64,000 nt of DNA from Desulfatitalea sp. BRH_c12 (GTDB taxonomy: Bacteria; Desulfobacterota; Desulfobacteria; Desulfobacterales; Desulfosarcinaceae): positions 1 to 64,000 of the forward strand of contig LADR01000042.1 in the NCBI GenBank assembly GCA_000961655.1, in the 5' to 3' direction. Below, in pieces: positions 14,069-22,483 of the stretch. The first letter of the stretch is position 1. Every line of letters starts with the position of its first letter. Below the pieces are notes generated by a model. It did not search any database. It was not told the DNA's origin and was given only the letters and a program-made list of their open reading frames with translations. The position numbers and the translations under genes were made by a program.

Positions 14069-14172
14069 TCACGGGTTCATCATCCGTGTTAGCACTTAAC
14101 AGGTTGATATTTTGGAAGATCGAGCATCTCCGGGATGCTAGTCGTCACTTGCGACCATAAGGATAAAAAAAA

Positions 14173-14307
14173 ATGAAAAGAACGTACCAGCCGAGCAAGA
14201 TTAAAAGAGCGAGAACCCACGGATTTCGTAAAAGAATGTCAACGAAAGCCGGAAGACTTGTCATCAACCGACGCCGCGCGAAAGGTCGCAAACGGCTGGC
14301 CCTATAA
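14173..14307 (+). CDS. rpmH: 50S ribosomal protein L34
   Basis: A 44-residue, strongly basic protein. It begins [20 protein letters not shown] and ends RLAL, the standard L34 sequence pattern and length. L34 binds 23S rRNA in the large ribosomal subunit. AAGGA lies ten bases before the ATG. rnpA follows after 61 bases, the almost universal rpmH-rnpA arrangement. Confidence 0.98.
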   Translation: MKRTYQPSKIKRARTHGFRKRMSTKAGRLVINRRRAKGRKRLAL

Positions 14308-14368
14308 TACCCCGACGGTGAATTGCAGAACAGGGGCCGGAAGATAGCAAGATAAGATAAGCAGCGGA

Positions 14369-14740
14369 TTGGAACACACAGCGCCAACAATCAGGCACCG
14401 ATTTAGCAAGGACGACAGACTGCTTGCACGAGCGGAATTCGTTCATTTGGCGACGAACGCCCCGAGGGTGAGCGATCGCTATTTTATCGCATTCTTCGCA
14501 TCCGCTAAAAAGCAGAACAGTCGCATCGGAATCACAGTCAGCCGTAAAGTGGGCAATGCCGTCACGCGCAATCGGATCAAACGGCTTGCGCGTGAGTTTT
14601 TTCGACACCACAGGAACATGCTCACTCGCCCACTGGACGTCCATTTGATTGCCAAAAGAGAAGCGGCCGGCAGTGGCGGTCAGACCGTTTTCCTGAGCCT
14701 TGAAAATATTTTCAGGCGGATAGAATCGTTCAAGAAATGA
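14369..14740 (+). CDS. rnpA: Ribonuclease P protein component
   Basis: A 123-residue basic protein, the protein subunit of RNase P that helps the catalytic RNA mature tRNA 5' ends. The start [13 protein letters not shown] matches the family N-terminus. The RNR motif [13 protein letters not shown] (about residues 71-83), which contacts the catalytic RNA, is preceded by the [11 protein letters not shown] segment. The start codon is TTG, as no ATG precedes the conserved N-terminus. The stop overlaps the yidD start (ATGA). Confidence 0.95.
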   Translation: MEHTAPTIRHRFSKDDRLLARAEFVHLATNAPRVSDRYFIAFFASAKKQNSRIGITVSRKVGNAVTRNRIKRLAREFFRHHRNMLTRPLDVHLIAKREAAGSGGQTVFLSLENIFRRIESFKK

Positions 14741-14961
14741 GTCAGCAGCCCAGTGCGATTATCGCCAAGGTGCTCATTCGCGCCTATCAGCTAACTGTCT
14801 CACCAATATTGGGACAGTGCTGCCGTTTTGTGCCATCTTGCAGTCAATACGCGATCGAGGCGATCGAGCGCTATGGTCTGCTCAAAGGCGGCTGGTTGGC
14901 GTGCAGGCGTTTGCTGCGTTGCCACCCCTGGTGTGAAGGGGGCTTCGATCCGGTCCCTTAA
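14737..14961 (+). CDS. yidD: Membrane protein insertion efficiency factor YidD
   Basis: A 74-residue protein with the YidD hallmarks: [30 protein letters not shown] and [17 protein letters not shown] with its conserved cysteines. YidD sits at the inner membrane and assists YidC-dependent insertion. The ATG overlaps the rnpA stop by four bases. The space before yidC (14962-15089) shows no clear gene. Confidence 0.95.
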   Translation: MSQQPSAIIAKVLIRAYQLTVSPILGQCCRFVPSCSQYAIEAIERYGLLKGGWLACRRLLRCHPWCEGGFDPVP

Positions 14962-15089
14962 TACGTGCGGCTGCACGACTATGAACGATTACTGTTTGTC
15001 CAACCGGCTGAATTCCGTGTGTCCTGCCTGCAGCGTCACCCCGAAGCTTTTGCGTCTCGCCGATTCACGGCAACATAGAGGAGAATTGT

Positions 15090-16751
15090 ATGGAACATAT
15101 GCGCCTACTGATCGCCATTGGCTTGTCTTTTGCCGTCTTTTTGCTATGGAGCATCTTTTTTGGGCCGGAACCCGTTCAGAAACCCGTTGCTCAAACGGAG
15201 CAACGCACTGAAAGCAAGAGCGAAGCACCACCGGAAAGCGCTACTTTGCCCGCACCGACGGTCCAAGCGCCTCAGACGCCGGTAACCGATCAAGGCGAGG
15301 CGCAACCCTCACGTCCCGCCCGCAAGATTGTTGTCAACACCCCTTTGTATCGTATGACCCTCTCCGAACAGGGGGCGGCGGTCGTCAGCATGATTTTACA
15401 AAATTACCGGGAAACCGTTCAGGAGGATTCACCGCGCAAAGAGCTGATTCCGGCGGGGTTGGATGGCGGCACTGCGTTGCTCTCCATGAGCGGTATCAGC
15501 GAGCCTGGTTTGTCCCAGGGTCTTTACGACGCGGATAACCCGGCGGACGAGATCACGTTGCGCGGAAAACCTGCTGAGATCCGTTTCAGTTATACCACCG
15601 GGCAGAATGTGCGCATCGAAAAAATCTACCGTTTCACACCGGACAGCTACCTCGTCGATCTGGTCGTCACCGTGCGCAATGGCAGCGACAAACCTCTGTC
15701 AGGTACGCTTGGGCTTGGCTTGCGCGATCTCTTTGGCGATAAAGTCAATGCCTACGGGTTTGAGGGTCCCAGCGGGCTGATCAACGGATCCCTCGAGCAG
15801 GTCAAAGTCAATGATATCGAAGAAGAGAACATGTTCGAAGGAAACATCCGTTGGGTGGCGATCGAACGATTGTACTTTATGGATGGCCTCATCAGCAAAG
15901 CGCCCGTCGATGCCCGCATGGTTCTGGCCAAAGAAGACAAGCTGATTTCCAGCGAGTTGGTTGCGAGTATCGGGGAGATCAAACCCAGTGACCAACGTTC
16001 TTTCGAATTCGGTCTTTTTATGGGGCCGAAAAGCATTTCCGTATTACGACAGGTCGGCAGCGAACTGGATCGGGCCATCAATTTCGGTTGGGTCGACTTA
16101 ATCGCAAAACCATGTCTGTGGTTCATGAACTTTATTTATCGCTTCATTCCCAACTATGGTATCGCCATTATTATTTTGACCATCGTCACACGGTTGCTTT
16201 TCTGGCCATTGGCTCAGAAGAGCTACAAATCCATGAACGATATGCGTAAATTGCAGCCGCTCATGCAAGAGATACGGGAAAAGTACAAAAATGATAAGGC
16301 CAAGATCAATCAAGAAACCATGGCTCTTTATCGAACTTATAAAATAAACCCCATGGGGGGGTGTCTGCCCATGTTGATCCAGCTACCGGTTTTCTTTGCG
16401 CTTTACCGCATGTTGTACCAGGCCATTGAACTGCGGCATGCACCATTTTTCGGCTGGATCAACGATCTTTCCGCTCCCGATAGATTGTTTCATTTCGGGT
16501 TTCAAATTCCGTTCATGGAAGCGCCCTACGGTGTTCCTGTCCTGACCCTGATCATGGGAGCTTCCATGCTTCTGCAGCAAAAAATGTCGCCGGCACCCGG
16601 CGATCCTACCCAGGCCAAAATGATGATGCTGATGCCCATCGTATTCACCTTTATTTTTATCAATTTTCCTTCCGGGTTGGTGCTCTATTGGTTCGTCAGC
16701 AATCTTGTATCTATCGCACAACAATATTACACACAAAAGAAGTTGGCCTAA
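15090..16751 (+). CDS. yidC: Membrane protein insertase YidC
   Basis: A 553-residue Gram-negative-type YidC. It has an N-terminal membrane anchor (about residues 4-23), a proline-rich linker, a large periplasmic domain (about 75-330) and the conserved C-terminal insertase region with NPMGGCLPMLIQLPVFFALY (starting near 415) and several membrane segments. It inserts inner-membrane proteins alone or with SecYEG. AGGAGA precedes ATG 15090 at good spacing. The full periplasmic domain supports a diderm cell envelope. Confidence 0.97.
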   Translation: MEHMRLLIAIGLSFAVFLLWSIFFGPEPVQKPVAQTEQRTESKSEAPPESATLPAPTVQAPQTPVTDQGEAQPSRPARKIVVNTPLYRMTLSEQGAAVVSMILQNYRETVQEDSPRKELIPAGLDGGTALLSMSGISEPGLSQGLYDADNPADEITLRGKPAEIRFSYTTGQNVRIEKIYRFTPDSYLVDLVVTVRNGSDKPLSGTLGLGLRDLFGDKVNAYGFEGPSGLINGSLEQVKVNDIEEENMFEGNIRWVAIERLYFMDGLISKAPVDARMVLAKEDKLISSELVASIGEIKPSDQRSFEFGLFMGPKSISVLRQVGSELDRAINFGWVDLIAKPCLWFMNFIYRFIPNYGIAIIILTIVTRLLFWPLAQKSYKSMNDMRKLQPLMQEIREKYKNDKAKINQETMALYRTYKINPMGGCLPMLIQLPVFFALYRMLYQAIELRHAPFFGWINDLSAPDRLFHFGFQIPFMEAPYGVPVLTLIMGASMLLQQKMSPAPGDPTQAKMMMLMPIVFTFIFINFPSGLVLYWFVSNLVSIAQQYYTQKKLA

Positions 16752-16772
16752 TGTGTGGAGGGTTTTAACAGT

Positions 16773-17564
16773 ATGACCGAATATACAGAATTTGAAGGTA
16801 AAAACGTAGACAAAGCACTGGAAAAAGCCAGTCAGGAGTTAAATCAAACCATCGATCAGTTGCAGTACGATGTCGTTTCCTACGGGTCGTCAGGCATTTT
16901 TGGATTAGTTGGTGTCAAAAAGGCCAAGATCAGAGTCAGGACTCAAAACGGTGGCAACCCTGCCACCCTTCAAAATGAAGCCAAGGCTCAGGCAAAAGGA
17001 CTGGTCAGCGACGCTTTTGATGATGAAAAAAACTCCGAAACACAGAAAACCGTCGAAAGGAAAGTTCAATCGCCGGACATTAACCCGGCCGACCTCGACC
17101 AAGCGGTCAAGGACGGCTGCGACGCCTTGCAACGGTTCGTGGATGTCATCTCTGAAGGGGCAACCATCGGAGCCGAGCATTCCGATGGACGCATCATTTT
17201 CAAAATTGAAAGCAGCAACAGTGCTCTCCTGATCGGAAAACGCGGACAGACCCTTGAAGCCATTCAATATCTTCTGGAAAAGATAATAAATAAGAAGAAT
17301 GAAGCGCGTATCCGTGTATTGGTCGATGTCGAAGGCTATCTTGAGGCCCGCAAAACGAATCTGGAGCGATTGGCCACTAAAATGGCTGACAAGGCCCAGA
17401 AAGCCAGTAAACCTGTAAGTATCGGACAGATGAATGCGTATGACCGCAGGATCGTTCACCTGCATCTGAAAGACAATCATGCGGTACGCACCCAAAGCAT
17501 CGGCGACGGCTATTATCGTAAACTGGTCATTTTCCCCAAAAAACGTCGGCGAAGTAAAACCTGA
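16773..17564 (+). CDS. jag: RNA-binding protein Jag/KhpB
   Basis: A 263-residue protein with the three Jag domains: Jag_N (MTEYTEFEGKNVDKALEKAS, residues 1-50), a KH domain with the GxxG loop in IGKRGQT (about 150-156), and an R3H domain (about 195-263, with DRRIVHLHL). It binds RNA and is linked to cell-envelope and division control in other bacteria. ATG 16773 is preferred over the in-frame GTG at 16755 because GGAGGG at 16757-16762 lies ten bases before it. The position between yidC and mnmE is the conserved one. Confidence 0.93.
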   Translation: MTEYTEFEGKNVDKALEKASQELNQTIDQLQYDVVSYGSSGIFGLVGVKKAKIRVRTQNGGNPATLQNEAKAQAKGLVSDAFDDEKNSETQKTVERKVQSPDINPADLDQAVKDGCDALQRFVDVISEGATIGAEHSDGRIIFKIESSNSALLIGKRGQTLEAIQYLLEKIINKKNEARIRVLVDVEGYLEARKTNLERLATKMADKAQKASKPVSIGQMNAYDRRIVHLHLKDNHAVRTQSIGDGYYRKLVIFPKKRRRSKT

Positions 17565-17743
17565 CATGTATTCTTTGAATCGCGCTCTCGACCCTTCGAG
17601 GTCGATCATATCGACGATCTTATACACAAGGCATCATGGCCGACGGTCGGGGGCGCGGCTCATAAACACACCTCACTATGCTCTCTAAAAAAAGCCCTCC
17701 CAATAAGGGGCAGGATCGTTCGACCGCGCTTTCAGCAAGCGGA

Positions 17744-19129
17744 ATGGCATCAGACACCATCGCCGCAATCGCAACTGCCGCTGGCAAAGGGGGAATCGGG
17801 ATTGTCCGTATTTCCGGCCCCGGCGCTCAAGACATCGCGCATTTACTTTTCAGAAAGCGTTCCGGCCAACAGCCCGCGACGTTCCAACCGCAATTTCTCT
17901 ATCACGGTTTTATTCAAGATCCGCGTACCGATCGAGTGCTCGACGAGGTGTTGCTCGTTCTTATGCGGGGCCCTCACTCCTATACGCGCGAGGATGTCGT
18001 CGAAATCCAATCCCACGGGGGTCCGCAGACCCTGAAAGCCATTTTGAGCGCTGTTCTGCACAACGGTGCCCGCCTGGCCGAACCCGGTGAGTTCACGCGG
18101 CGTGCTTTTTTGAACGGCCGCATCGATCTCAGTCAGGCCGAGGCTGTGGCCGATATCATCAACGCCCGTAGCGAAGAAGCCCTTCGGTTAGCGGTTGCGC
18201 AGTTACAGGGTGGTTTGACATCGAAGGTTCAGGATATCATCGACGCCATTACACATCTCATCGCTGAAATCGAAGCCGGGCTTGAATTTCCTGATGACGA
18301 TCTGGAGATATTGGAGACAAGGTCCTTCCAGCAAGCGTTGGATGAAAAGATCATCCCTGCTGTCCAGCAATTGATCGACAGCTACCAAAAAGGGCACTTC
18401 TTACGCAACGGCATCCGGATCGTTCTCGCCGGGCGCCCCAATGTTGGAAAATCCAGTCTATTGAATCAGTTGGTCGGTGTGGAAAGAGTCATCGTTACGC
18501 CCATTCCTGGTACGACCCGCGATACGGTCGATGCCGCTTCGATGATCGGCCACTTAAGTGCCGTCTTTACGGATACGGCCGGAATTCATCAAACAGACGA
18601 TCCCATTGAAATCATCGGCATCCGCCGGTCTGAAGAGAGTATTCAGGATGCCGACCTGGTTTTCTTCTTGGTCGATGCCACCCAACCGTTCAACCCAGAG
18701 GATTGCCTTGTTTTTCGCAAATTACAGCCCAAACGCGTCATTATCGTGGTAAACAAAATAGATCTTGTCGATAGCCCTTTGTCATTCAATGTTCCTCATA
18801 TTTTCAAAGAAGTTCCCATTGTAAAGGTATGCGCCACAAGTGGGGAGGGCATTCAGGCCCTGAAAGGGTTTACGCTGGAAATGTTCTCGGACAATGGATT
18901 TGGCGCAACGAACGATATCCCCTTGTCGGATGCGCGCCACAAGCAGTGCCTTGACGAAACACTCGAACATCTGATACGCGCCAGGGAGGCGTTCGAAAAA
19001 CGCGTTCCAGAGGACCTGATCAGTAGCGATTTGCAGCATGCGGCTGAGGCGCTGAAGAAAGTGACCGGAGCGCAGATAGCAACGGATGTGCTCGATGTTA
19101 TTTTTGAAAAGTTCTGTATAGGCAAATAG
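17744..19129 (+). CDS. mnmE: tRNA modification GTPase MnmE
   Basis: A 461-residue GTPase that, with MnmG, modifies wobble uridine 34 of certain tRNAs. The N-terminal folate-binding domain starts DTIAAIATAAGKGGIGIVRISG. The G domain shows GRPNVGKSS (about 230), DTAGI and NKID. The C-terminus CIGK supplies the conserved catalytic cysteine. ATG 17744 gives the typical family length; an in-frame ATG at 17678 would add 22 polar residues without family support. A 113-base gap follows jag. Confidence 0.95.
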   Translation: MASDTIAAIATAAGKGGIGIVRISGPGAQDIAHLLFRKRSGQQPATFQPQFLYHGFIQDPRTDRVLDEVLLVLMRGPHSYTREDVVEIQSHGGPQTLKAILSAVLHNGARLAEPGEFTRRAFLNGRIDLSQAEAVADIINARSEEALRLAVAQLQGGLTSKVQDIIDAITHLIAEIEAGLEFPDDDLEILETRSFQQALDEKIIPAVQQLIDSYQKGHFLRNGIRIVLAGRPNVGKSSLLNQLVGVERVIVTPIPGTTRDTVDAASMIGHLSAVFTDTAGIHQTDDPIEIIGIRRSEESIQDADLVFFLVDATQPFNPEDCLVFRKLQPKRVIIVVNKIDLVDSPLSFNVPHIFKEVPIVKVCATSGEGIQALKGFTLEMFSDNGFGATNDIPLSDARHKQCLDETLEHLIRAREAFEKRVPEDLISSDLQHAAEALKKVTGAQIATDVLDVIFEKFCIGK

Positions 19130-19160
19130 CTACTATACACCCAACCAAGACCCGATCGAT

Positions 19161-19176
19161 TGTTTCACGTGAAACA
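19161..19176. other. parS: parS centromere site
   Basis: TGTTTCACGTGAAACA is a perfect 16-base palindrome, identical to the canonical ParB-binding parS consensus. It lies in the intergenic space between mnmE and the next gene, 17 bases before that start. parS sites cluster near chromosomal origins, so this supports an origin-proximal location. parA and parB themselves are not in the window. Confidence 0.95.
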
Positions 19177-19192
19177 ATGAGGAGAATTTCAA

Positions 19193-19861
19193 ATGGATCT
19201 AAGTCCTTTTTTTGAACAATATGAAGCTCTGGTGAAGCAAGTAGATGCCGTTTTCGAGCTTGTTAAAAAAGACCACGCTGAGTGCGTACGATGTAAGGTT
19301 GGTTGCTCCGATTGCTGTAACGCACTCTTTGATTTGACACTGGTTGAAGCAATGTACGTCAAATCAAAATTTGATGCCCTCTATCAGGGGGAGGGGCGAG
19401 AGTTGTTGATAGACAGGGCCAATGAAGCCGATCGCAAAATTTACCGTCTCAAGCGCGAGGCTTTCAAGGATCATGAACAAGGAAAACCAGAGGCCGAAAT
19501 ATTGGAGAACATGGCAGCTCAGCGCGTACGTTGCCCTGCTTTGGGGGAGGACGACCGCTGCGCGATTTACGAGGCCAGGCCATTGACCTGTCGCATATAC
19601 GGCGTTCCGACAGTCATCGGGGGAAAAGCCCACACCTGTGGTGTTAGTGGTTTTGAAGAAGGAAAGTCATACCCCACGGTCAAATTAGATGCCATCTATC
19701 AACGCCTCTATGATATTTCATTCCAGTTGGCACAAACAATTAAAAGCCGCTATCCACAGTTAGCTGAGATGCTTGTTCCGCTGTCAATGGCATTGCTGAC
19801 CGACTATACCGAGGAATATTTAGGGGCTGCAGGGGCGCAAGCCTCCGAGCAAAAAGAATAG
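19193..19861 (+). CDS. YkgJ-family cysteine cluster protein
   Basis: A 222-residue cytoplasmic protein. An N-terminal coiled-looking segment is followed by a CVRCKVGCSDCC cluster (about residues 27-38) and later by RCPAL, CAIYEARPLTCR and a HTCG cysteine, the pattern of the YkgJ/Fe-S-or-zinc cluster family. Family members are thought to bind a metal, but the biochemical role is unknown. The ribosome binding site AGGAG precedes ATG 19193. The next small gene follows after eight bases, so they form an operon. Confidence 0.82.
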   Translation: MDLSPFFEQYEALVKQVDAVFELVKKDHAECVRCKVGCSDCCNALFDLTLVEAMYVKSKFDALYQGEGRELLIDRANEADRKIYRLKREAFKDHEQGKPEAEILENMAAQRVRCPALGEDDRCAIYEARPLTCRIYGVPTVIGGKAHTCGVSGFEEGKSYPTVKLDAIYQRLYDISFQLAQTIKSRYPQLAEMLVPLSMALLTDYTEEYLGAAGAQASEQKE

Positions 19862-19869
19862 GGGAAAAA

Positions 19870-20217
19870 ATGGAGCAGCCAAAAAATGAAACACAAGCGC
19901 GCAAACAGGCTATTTTCGACAGCATGTCCGAGCGCCGGCAAAAACATATTTTAAAGCGGGGATTCGATAAGTGGGATCCCTTTGAAGAGCCTAAGGATCC
20001 AATTGACATACGCAAGGATTCTACTCAGCGTACGACGCAACAACTTGTACGCGAGTTTTTGCAACAATGCGGGCAGGAAAAGTACAGCAATGCCTACAGC
20101 CGCGGTGTTCTCGAAATGGCACTGGGAATTATCAACGGGGATGATCGCTTCATTGGGATGTATGAATTTGCGAGCTGGTACACCGAACAATTGAAAAAAT
20201 TCGATTCAGAAGCGTAG
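19870..20217 (+). CDS. Small conserved protein of unknown function
   Basis: A 115-residue soluble, charged protein with an MSERRQKHILKRGFDKWDPFEEPKDP segment (residues 18-43, read in short pieces) and a helical C-terminal half containing YSRGVLEMALGIINGD. No family is recognised with certainty. It is coupled to the YkgJ-like gene (8-base gap, AGGGGA ribosome binding site) and followed by a hairpin terminator, so the two genes form a closed unit. Confidence 0.75.
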   Translation: MEQPKNETQARKQAIFDSMSERRQKHILKRGFDKWDPFEEPKDPIDIRKDSTQRTTQQLVREFLQQCGQEKYSNAYSRGVLEMALGIINGDDRFIGMYEFASWYTEQLKKFDSEA

Positions 20218-20244
20218 CAGCAGTCGCGACCTTCACTACAGACG

Positions 20245-20274
20245 ACGCCCCGAATAAGGGGCGTACGTATTTTT
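20245..20274 (+). terminator. Rho-independent terminator
   Basis: A 7-base stem ACGCCCC/GGGGCGT (20245-20251 and 20258-20264) with a 6-base loop is followed by ACGTATTTTT. It closes the 19193-20217 unit. Confidence 0.7.
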
Positions 20275-20300
20275 GGACTATCCTTTTAAAGGGAAGAGCG

Positions 20301-21116
20301 ATGATAGTGGAGACGTCACCCGAAAAATATGTCCGCTATCTTTTGCGGTCCACGCACGAGCGGTTAACACCGACCAGGATATTAAGGGCAGTTCAGGGGT
20401 ACGTTCCCGGCACAAGCAGGGCTGAAGTGCGCGCGATAATACGCGCGATGGTGACCCGCGGAGATATCAAGTACACCAGTCATTTTTCATCAACCTACCT
20501 TGAATGGGTGGGCACCCATCAAATATCCGATCGAATTACTGTAAGTGACGTCATGCGCGCAGCGCCACCGAGTGAAGGCCCCGCCATCACAGTAGTGATT
20601 TCAGGCGGTGCATCATTTGGTGGTGGAGAACACCCGACCACGCGTATGGCGCTGCGCGGGATCGATCACGTGACGCAGATCTTGGATTGCAAGACCCCCT
20701 TGGCCCAGACCGTGGGCTTGGATATTGGGACGGGCAGTGGGGTCCTGGCGATTGCCGCCGCAATGCTGGGTATGGGGAAAGTGTGGGCGGTTGATACCGA
20801 TCTTGTGGCATGTCACGAAGCAAGAATGAATGTATATCGCAATGGGGTGCAAGCAAAAGTAGATGTGGTTGGCGGGTCGCTGGAAAGTACTCCGGAGGGA
20901 TCGTACGATTTGATCATGGCCAATTTGCGGTCGCCAACGCTGGTCAGTCTTTTCGATGTGATGGCGAAAAGGACGCGCTCGGGCGGTTTTTGGGTTCTAT
21001 CCGGCTTTCGGCCGGAGGAGGGCAACACTCTATCGGGCTGTCTACCCGAAGGATCGCAAATCACCTGGCGCGATAGCGATAGGGCGTGGCAGGCCCTGCA
21101 GGTGCAGCTAAAGTGA
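20301..21116 (+). CDS. PrmA-like SAM-dependent methyltransferase
   Basis: A 271-residue protein. The N-terminal part (about residues 8-75) resembles a winged helix. The C-terminal part is a class I methyltransferase with SAM motif I in LDIGTGSGVLAIAAA (about 140-155), an acidic AVDTD strand end and MANLRSPTLVSL, the equivalent of the PrmA ANI motif. A GGGEHPTT segment before motif I also matches PrmA, the L11 ribosomal protein methyltransferase. The N-terminal domain is not the PrmA substrate domain, so the substrate may differ. AAGGGAAG precedes the ATG. Confidence 0.8.
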   Translation: MIVETSPEKYVRYLLRSTHERLTPTRILRAVQGYVPGTSRAEVRAIIRAMVTRGDIKYTSHFSSTYLEWVGTHQISDRITVSDVMRAAPPSEGPAITVVISGGASFGGGEHPTTRMALRGIDHVTQILDCKTPLAQTVGLDIGTGSGVLAIAAAMLGMGKVWAVDTDLVACHEARMNVYRNGVQAKVDVVGGSLESTPEGSYDLIMANLRSPTLVSLFDVMAKRTRSGGFWVLSGFRPEEGNTLSGCLPEGSQITWRDSDRAWQALQVQLK

Positions 21117-21220
21117 AGCAAAGGTCATGCTGGGCAGGTTTAAAGAAGGATCGAAAAAGGCATGTTATGGTATTGGCAAGGTGACGATCGTCCCAATTTG
21201 GGGCTGTAATGCGGTCGCCC

Positions 21221-21251
21221 CCGCAAACCCTTATTTGACGTGGGTTTGCGG
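21221..21251. repeat. Intergenic stem-loop between convergent genes
   Basis: CCGCAAACCC (21221-21230) pairs with GGGTTTGCGG (21242-21251) across an 11-base loop. It lies between two converging genes and could end transcription from either side, but has no T-tract. Confidence 0.45.
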
Positions 21252-21289
21252 AGACGGTGCCGTTGGCGGGCAGGGTGAAAGCGACAAGT

Positions 21290-22144
21290 CTACTTGCGGA
21301 ATACGAGTTTGCCGCCATACCAGCCCGCGACGCTCGCGGCCGCTAAGTTGACCAAGTGCAGAAGCAGAAAAAACCAGCTCGTGCTTAAGGCGGCGGTGTA
21401 AACTTCCGGTTGGACGATACCCCAAACTGTCAGCATGAAAGAAAGCAGTGTCACAATACCTGCGCAAACCATTTTTACTCGGAAGATATTCGTCAGGCGC
21501 CCCTTGAAACCGTTTATCCAATCCACAATGCCTGTACCGATAACAAGCGGCATGGATATGGCGACAAAACCGATATTGTACTGCGCTGCGATGGCCAGCG
21601 AACTGGAACTGAACAGTGCCGCCAAAAGCGTGAACAAAACGCTTATCGGAAGCACACCGTTGGGAATATGCACCGCGATGGGGTGCGCATGCCAACGCGT
21701 GAGTATCTGGGTGTATTTTGACGCCGCAATTTGTCTCTTGAAGGTGTCCATCGGACTTTCTTTTGAAGCAGATTCCGTCTGGGTCGATTCCTGGGTCGCG
21801 GAGGGGTCTTTTTTGAGCGGCGCCGTTTGTGCTGACGGCTCAGGCTCGTCAGGCGTAACGGTGTCATCGACGGGCACGAACTGACTGCGATCCGCGCCGC
21901 AGACGGGGCAGATTTCCGGTGGTTCGCTGCCTTGGTGAACATAGCCGCAAACAGTGCAGCGCCATTTTTTACTGCTATCGGCGTCGACCGAGGGTTCTAT
22001 GGCGGGGGAAGATGTGGTATCGCCGCTCCCGGTTTCATCCAATAGGACAAAAAGACTCTTGTCGGCGCCGCACACTGGACATTCATCGGGAGGCTCTTCG
22101 CCTTCATGGACGTAACCGCAAACAGTACACTGCCATTTTTTCAT
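21290..22144 (-). CDS. Double-rubredoxin DUF2231 membrane protein
   Basis: A 284-residue fusion. Residues 1-32 and about 61-91 are two short rubredoxin-like domains, each with CTVCGYVH and CPVCGAD, supplying four cysteines for one iron. A proline- and charge-rich linker follows (about 92-135). The C-terminal 150 residues are a DUF2231-type membrane domain with about four hydrophobic segments and an HPIAVHIPNG motif typical of the family. Rubredoxin domains carry single electrons, so the protein may pass electrons between a cytoplasmic partner and a membrane acceptor. This role is inference. It is transcribed alone, toward the methyltransferase gene. Confidence 0.85.
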   Translation of the reverse strand: MKKWQCTVCGYVHEGEEPPDECPVCGADKSLFVLLDETGSGDTTSSPAIEPSVDADSSKKWRCTVCGYVHQGSEPPEICPVCGADRSQFVPVDDTVTPDEPEPSAQTAPLKKDPSATQESTQTESASKESPMDTFKRQIAASKYTQILTRWHAHPIAVHIPNGVLPISVLFTLLAALFSSSSLAIAAQYNIGFVAISMPLVIGTGIVDWINGFKGRLTNIFRVKMVCAGIVTLLSFMLTVWGIVQPEVYTAALSTSWFFLLLHLVNLAAASVAGWYGGKLVFRK

Positions 22145-22483
22145 GATCTCTCCTCGTAAAATAGGTGGATGGCTGAATCCCGGCTATTATCCCTTTTCGG
22201 CAGATAAACTCAAGTACGAACTGTTCGTGATTTCATCGATAAGAGACACTGGAGAGCATGCCGATGGACGCTTAAAACCAAGATAGTGATACACGCAACT
22301 GCCTCTTAACAATAGAATAAGCAGAGGAAAAAACAAGGCCTAATTTCATTGACATCCAAGGGTATGAACCGTATGCTCCGCCACGCATAAGTGCCCCATC
22401 TCATGGTGTTCGCAATTTCAGCCGCGCTCGGCGCACCAATAAGGCGGGTTGAGTAGAATAAAAAGTAGAGTGCAGGAGTTTGC
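22145..22483. other. Gene-free divergent intergenic region
   Basis: About 340 bases between two divergent genes. AGGAG sits just before the pepD start and GAGGAGA just before the rubredoxin gene. Promoters for both should be here but no convincing -35/-10 pair was identified. No RNA gene is seen. Confidence 0.6.

Noticed and set aside
14965-15078. 37-codon GTG frame between yidD and yidC
   Set aside because: The translation looks protein-like (RLHDYERLLFVQPAEF) but there is no clear ribosome binding site and no known gene in this conserved interval.
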